A stretch of DNA of 64,000 bases from Lachnospiraceae bacterium JLR.KK002 (GTDB taxonomy: Bacteria; Bacillota; Clostridia; Lachnospirales; Lachnospiraceae): positions 2,936,501 through 3,000,500 of the forward strand of contig JAYMNP010000001.1 of NCBI GenBank assembly GCA_036941025.1. Direction: 5' to 3'. Made by a program: the position numbers and the translations under genes. The notes under the pieces are model-generated. The model worked only from the letters and a program-made list of their open reading frames with translations. It did no database searches and was not told the origin of the DNA. Positions 61,090-64,000 of the stretch are shown here, one piece after another (the stretch's first letter is position 1; each line of letters starts with the position of its first letter).

Positions 61090-61482
61090 TTATCGCTTGC
61101 TGAACTGCGGAGCACGGCGTGCTGCTTTGAGACCGTATTTCTTTCTCTCCTTCATTCTCGGATCACGTGTGAGAAATCCTGCTGATTTCAGAACCGGTCT
61201 GTAGTCTGCGTCTGCCTGCAGAAGCGCTCTGGAAATACCGTGACGAATGGCACCTGCCTGGCCGGTATATCCGCCGCCCTTTACATTTACCTTAACGTCA
61301 AATTTATCAACGGTATCTGTTGCCACCAGCGGCTGGCGCACGATAACCTTCAGAGTCTCCAGACCCAGATAATCGTCAATATCTCTTTTATTAATCGTAA
61401 CCTTGCCAGTTCCCGGTACCAGGTATACTCTGGCAATTGATTTTTTTCTTCTTCCTGTTCCGTAATACTTTGTATCAGCCAT
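61090..61482 (-). CDS. rpsI: 30S ribosomal protein S9
   Basis: 130 residues; begins [19 protein letters not shown] and ends with the typical [17 protein letters not shown], the tail that reaches the P-site tRNA. It follows rplM by 17 bp. Its 3' end is a known target of integrative elements in Firmicutes, and here borders the mobile region. Confidence 0.98.
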   Translation of the reverse strand: MADTKYYGTGRRKKSIARVYLVPGTGKVTINKRDIDDYLGLETLKVIVRQPLVATDTVDKFDVKVNVKGGGYTGQAGAIRHGISRALLQADADYRPVLKSAGFLTRDPRMKERKKYGLKAARRAPQFSKR

Positions 61483-61499
61483 CTTTTTCTACCTCCTGA

Positions 61500-61928
61500 T
61501 TAAAATGTTAATGCTTCTGGTTTCTGAGCCTGATGTTTGTGTTCCGGTCCTGCATAGACGAATAATTTCTTATACATCTGTCTTCCCAAAGGTCCTTTCG
61601 GAAGCATTCCCTTCACAGCAAGTTCGATGACTCTTTCCGGTTTGTCTGCTAACATCTCTTTTAATGTGGTCTCTTTCATTCCGCCCACATATTCGGAGTG
61701 ATGGTAATAAATCTTCTGGGCTAATTTCCTGCCGGTTACTTTCACCTTGTCCGCATTGACAACGATTACATAGTCCCCGGTGTCCATATGAGGAGTAAAG
61801 ATGGGTTTGTGTTTACCCCTTAATACTCTTGCTACTTCTGATGCCAAACGTCCCAGTGTCTTTCCTTCAGCATCAACTACGTACCATTTTCTTTCAATTG
61901 TTGCCGGGCTGGCCATAAAAGTTTTCAT
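61500..61928 (-). CDS. rplM: 50S ribosomal protein L13
   Basis: 142 residues; [20 protein letters not shown] start, [18 protein letters not shown] and [19 protein letters not shown] are diagnostic. It is the first gene of the operon, with CCAGGAGGTAACATTCG before the ATG and a leader of about 170 nt. Confidence 0.98.
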   Translation of the reverse strand: MKTFMASPATIERKWYVVDAEGKTLGRLASEVARVLRGKHKPIFTPHMDTGDYVIVVNADKVKVTGRKLAQKIYYHHSEYVGGMKETTLKEMLADKPERVIELAVKGMLPKGPLGRQMYKKLFVYAGPEHKHQAQKPEALTF

Positions 61929-62104
61929 CGAATGTTACCTCCTGGAATTTTACAATGTTACTCTGATATCCGGATGCCGTCCAGAAAATAGTAAGAAATT
62001 CATCCGAACTATCCTTTTCACACCATTTACATTTTTCTTTGTACATCAAAGCCAAAACGCTTCGCCGGAGAAAGGCTTGCATTTCTCACTTGCCATACTG
62101 CTCT

Positions 62105-62133
62105 ATTATATTACAGAGATTTTCCGGTGTCAA
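62105..62133 (-). promoter_or_regulatory. Consensus promoter of rplM-rpsI
   Basis: TTGACA (62128-62133), 17-bp spacer, TATAAT (62105-62110): a perfect sigma-A promoter. The transcript has a leader of about 170 nt before rplM. Confidence 0.9.
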
Positions 62134-62179
62134 TTCCTTTTTTGGAATTTCTATTCTGAAACTGTAACAGTTCATTACT

Positions 62180-62310
62180 GTTTACACCCTACGGGTGTTC
62201 CGGTAACGGCATCCGGCCATTTAAAGTCACCTTCGGTGAGGGGCCGGATGCCCGGCAGCCACTACTTCTCTGGCCGGACACCGTGCAGCGTGGTGCACGG
62301 TGCCGTGTGA
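62180..62310. repeat. Cluster of GC-rich hairpins
   Basis: Several nested palindromes: ACACCCTACGGGTGT, CGGCATCCGGCC ... GGCCGGATGCC around CACCTTCGGTG, and CACCGTGCA ... TGCACGGTG. No coding frame is credible. They look like tandem repeat-type hairpins between two operons. Confidence 0.55.
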
Positions 62311-62319
62311 ACAGCAACA

Positions 62320-62489
62320 ACAGTTCAGCCCACGCCCCTTTTAACAATCCTCAGACCGCCTGCAACGCAGGCTATCCGCTGCTGACGCAGCTCCTGTCTG
62401 AGGCTTAGGGGGCGCTCCGCTCATAGCCTGTGTCCTGTGCTCATTCATGCGAGCATGATTCACACAGAAACAGGCTATGGCTGAACTGC
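62320..62489. repeat. Hairpin element R2, copy b (long form)
   Basis: Bounded by CAGTTCAGCC and GGCTGAACTG. The right part (62430-62489) reads on the minus strand as copy a at 34645-34721, with GTTCAGCCATAGCCTGT and GAATCATGCTCGCATGAATG conserved. The extra left part holds hairpins such as GCCTGCAACGCAGGC. No flanking direct repeat is visible. Confidence 0.55.
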
Positions 62490-62492
62490 TGT

Positions 62493-64000
62493 CTAAAATT
62501 TCCCTACCTTAAACTTCCGAATCAGATCCCGCAGAGATTCTGCCTGAGCGGTCATCTCCTGACTGGATACGGCACATTCTTCGGAAGTCTCCGAATTGGT
62601 CTGTACTACGTTGTTAATCTGGTCCACGCCATGGTTAATCTGTTCCACTGCGCTGGCCTGTTCCTTCGACGCCTCCGCAATCAGATTTACTTTTCGGATA
62701 ATGGTTCTTGCTCCCTGTACCACATGCTGAAGCTGTTCCGCCGTCTCATTGGCAGTATCCATTCCGCTCTTTACCGCCCGCACAGATTCTTCAATCAATG
62801 TCGTAGATTCGGTAGCCGCCTCCGCACTCTGAGCTGCAAGAAGAGATACCTGATCTGCAACCACCGCAAATCCTTTTCCCGCTTCTCCTGCCCGCGCCGC
62901 TTCAATGGAAGCATTCAAAGCCAGCAGATTGGTCTGGCTTGCAATCTCATTGATTGTGGCAATAATTTTACTGATTTCACTGGAAGACTCTCCAATCCGG
63001 TTCATGGATTCCACCATTTCCTGCATCTTTCCATTGCTGTATTCCAGATCCTGTCCCACCCGCTGGACTTCCCTGCTGATATCAATAGCTTCCTTTGCAT
63101 TTCGGTCAATCTGGCCGGAAACATTTTCAATCGTAGCCGAAAGTTCCTGGGTAACGCCCGCCTGCTCGGAGGCGCCTTCTGCCAGGTCTGTGGAATTTAC
63201 GGAAATTCTCTCGGAAGCCTTTGTCACCTGATTTGCCACGGACTGGACGTTTTTCACCATATCCGCCATATTTTTCTCAAAATGCATAAAGGAATCTTCA
63301 ATTCCCATAAAATCCCCACGATACTCCACATTGGCCTGTACGTCAAAATTTCCCTGGGAAAATTCTTTCATGGCCCGGTCAATATCCTCCACATAATCCC
63401 AGAGCCTTCCGATTGAACTTCTCAGAGCATGGGCCAGTTTACCGATTTCATCATCATTTCTGTATGTAATTTCCGTGTGAAGATTTCCTCTGGACAGATC
63501 AATGGCTGCTCCTTCAATTTCTTTCAGAGGCACCACAATGGTATCCACAATCCGATTTCCCACTTTCATGGCTGTAAAAACAGCAAGGCCCAGAATCAGC
63601 ACCATAATCACAATAACCAACACAATTGTTCCTTTGACTGTGCTTATGGATGCTTCTTTCTGCAGATTGGTGGCGGCATCAATCTCTTTCGCAATTTCCA
63701 CCGCCTCCCGGAGCATGGGGGTACATTCTGATACAATCAGTCTGATTCCTTCTTCTTTGTTTCCCGACTCCAGCTCTCCTATAATACGGTCGCCCATTTC
63801 CATCCAGCTGTGAATGGCGTCCTCATACTCCTGATTTAACTGGCTGTGAATAGCGTCTGATGCTTTCAGGTCCTTCAGCGCCTCTTCAATCGCTGCCATT
63901 CCTTCCTGCACATTTCCTTTGTATTCCTTAAACAATTCCGGATCATCGCTTAATGCCATTTCCCGAATATATCTTGCAGAAGTATTTGTCTCAATTCTGC
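62493..64000 (-). CDS. Methyl-accepting chemotaxis protein (5' end cut by window edge)
   Basis: At least 501 residues, open to the right edge. The visible N-terminal part (NTSARYIREMALSDDPEL) fits a four-helix-bundle ligand-sensing domain. A membrane helix (VKGTIVLVIVIMVLILGLAV) is followed by HAMP and a full signalling domain with the hairpin tip EIASQTNLLALNASIEAARAGE-type sequence. It is a receptor for CheA/CheW; the ligand is unknown. An internal Met at 63959 is not the start, since homology continues upstream. Confidence 0.93.
   Translation of the reverse strand, partial: RIETNTSARYIREMALSDDPELFKEYKGNVQEGMAAIEEALKDLKASDAIHSQLNQEYEDAIHSWMEMGDRIIGELESGNKEEGIRLIVSECTPMLREAVEIAKEIDAATNLQKEASISTVKGTIVLVIVIMVLILGLAVFTAMKVGNRIVDTIVVPLKEIEGAAIDLSRGNLHTEITYRNDDEIGKLAHALRSSIGRLWDYVEDIDRAMKEFSQGNFDVQANVEYRGDFMGIEDSFMHFEKNMADMVKNVQSVANQVTKASERISVNSTDLAEGASEQAGVTQELSATIENVSGQIDRNAKEAIDISREVQRVGQDLEYSNGKMQEMVESMNRIGESSSEISKIIATINEIASQTNLLALNASIEAARAGEAGKGFAVVADQVSLLAAQSAEAATESTTLIEESVRAVKSGMDTANETAEQLQHVVQGARTIIRKVNLIAEASKEQASAVEQINHGVDQINNVVQTNSETSEECAVSSQEMTAQAESLRDLIRKFKVGKF

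Noticed and set aside
62170..62490. rRNA, tRNA or riboswitch in the hairpin-rich spacer
   Set aside because: No cloverleaf or known aptamer core could be traced; the hairpins resemble repeat elements.

Overview
The window looks like a chromosome segment of an anaerobic Gram-positive member of the Clostridia, most likely Lachnospiraceae. The reasons are the glgC/glgD pair, spoVG, the DnaD-like plus DnaI-like helicase-loading pair, a long prs, split transketolase subunits, an [FeFe]-hydrogenase-type protein and BceRS-AB. The species cannot be named from the sequence alone.

Layout. 1-13,650 is housekeeping: mfd (cut by the left edge), pth, uppP, a DUF2284 protein, glgC-glgD-spoVG, murC, a DnaA-box cluster, the DnaD-like and DnaI-like genes, and prs. 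13,700-20,250 is a cell-envelope stress block: bceAB, a GNAT, and an operon in which an alarmone synthetase fused to a receiver domain lies directly upstream of bceR-bceS. 20,300-24,030 holds a DUF6465 protein, an HPr-like protein without the phosphorylatable His, a CDF transporter and a purine permease.

25,150-40,460 is a Ter-type stress island: a HAD phosphatase, a Ca-type P-ATPase, two TerD proteins, TelA, YceG, a rhomboid, a trypsin-like protease with a YceG-like front half, a GNAT, five identical 70-bp tandem repeats, a C-C bond lyase, a StiP/PELOTA-type PRTase and a PRTase-TRSP protein. These match the predicted nucleoside-like metabolite module of Ter systems. 40,530-45,620 returns to central metabolism and regulation: transketolase halves, transaldolase, an [FeFe]-hydrogenase-like protein, an internally deleted MATE pump and its MarR regulator.

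45,650-61,080 is an AT-rich, decayed mobile region ending at the 3' end of rpsI. It holds a DpnI gene frameshifted in an A9 tract, an IS110 stub with its upstream non-coding end, two damaged copies of one GNAT gene, a DUF2442/DUF4160 pair, an intact IS1182/IS5-like element, a serine recombinase, a broken P4-type primase, an IS66 remnant, an AgrC/AgrA-like two-component system, TnpV and small regulators. Three related type I toxin loci lie at 34.4, 48.1 and 53.0 kb. The rplM-rpsI operon, a hairpin-rich spacer and a chemotaxis receptor (cut by the right edge) close the window.

Miniature hairpin elements are scattered through the core. Two of them are flanked by 12-bp direct repeats that include the stop codon of the neighbouring gene.
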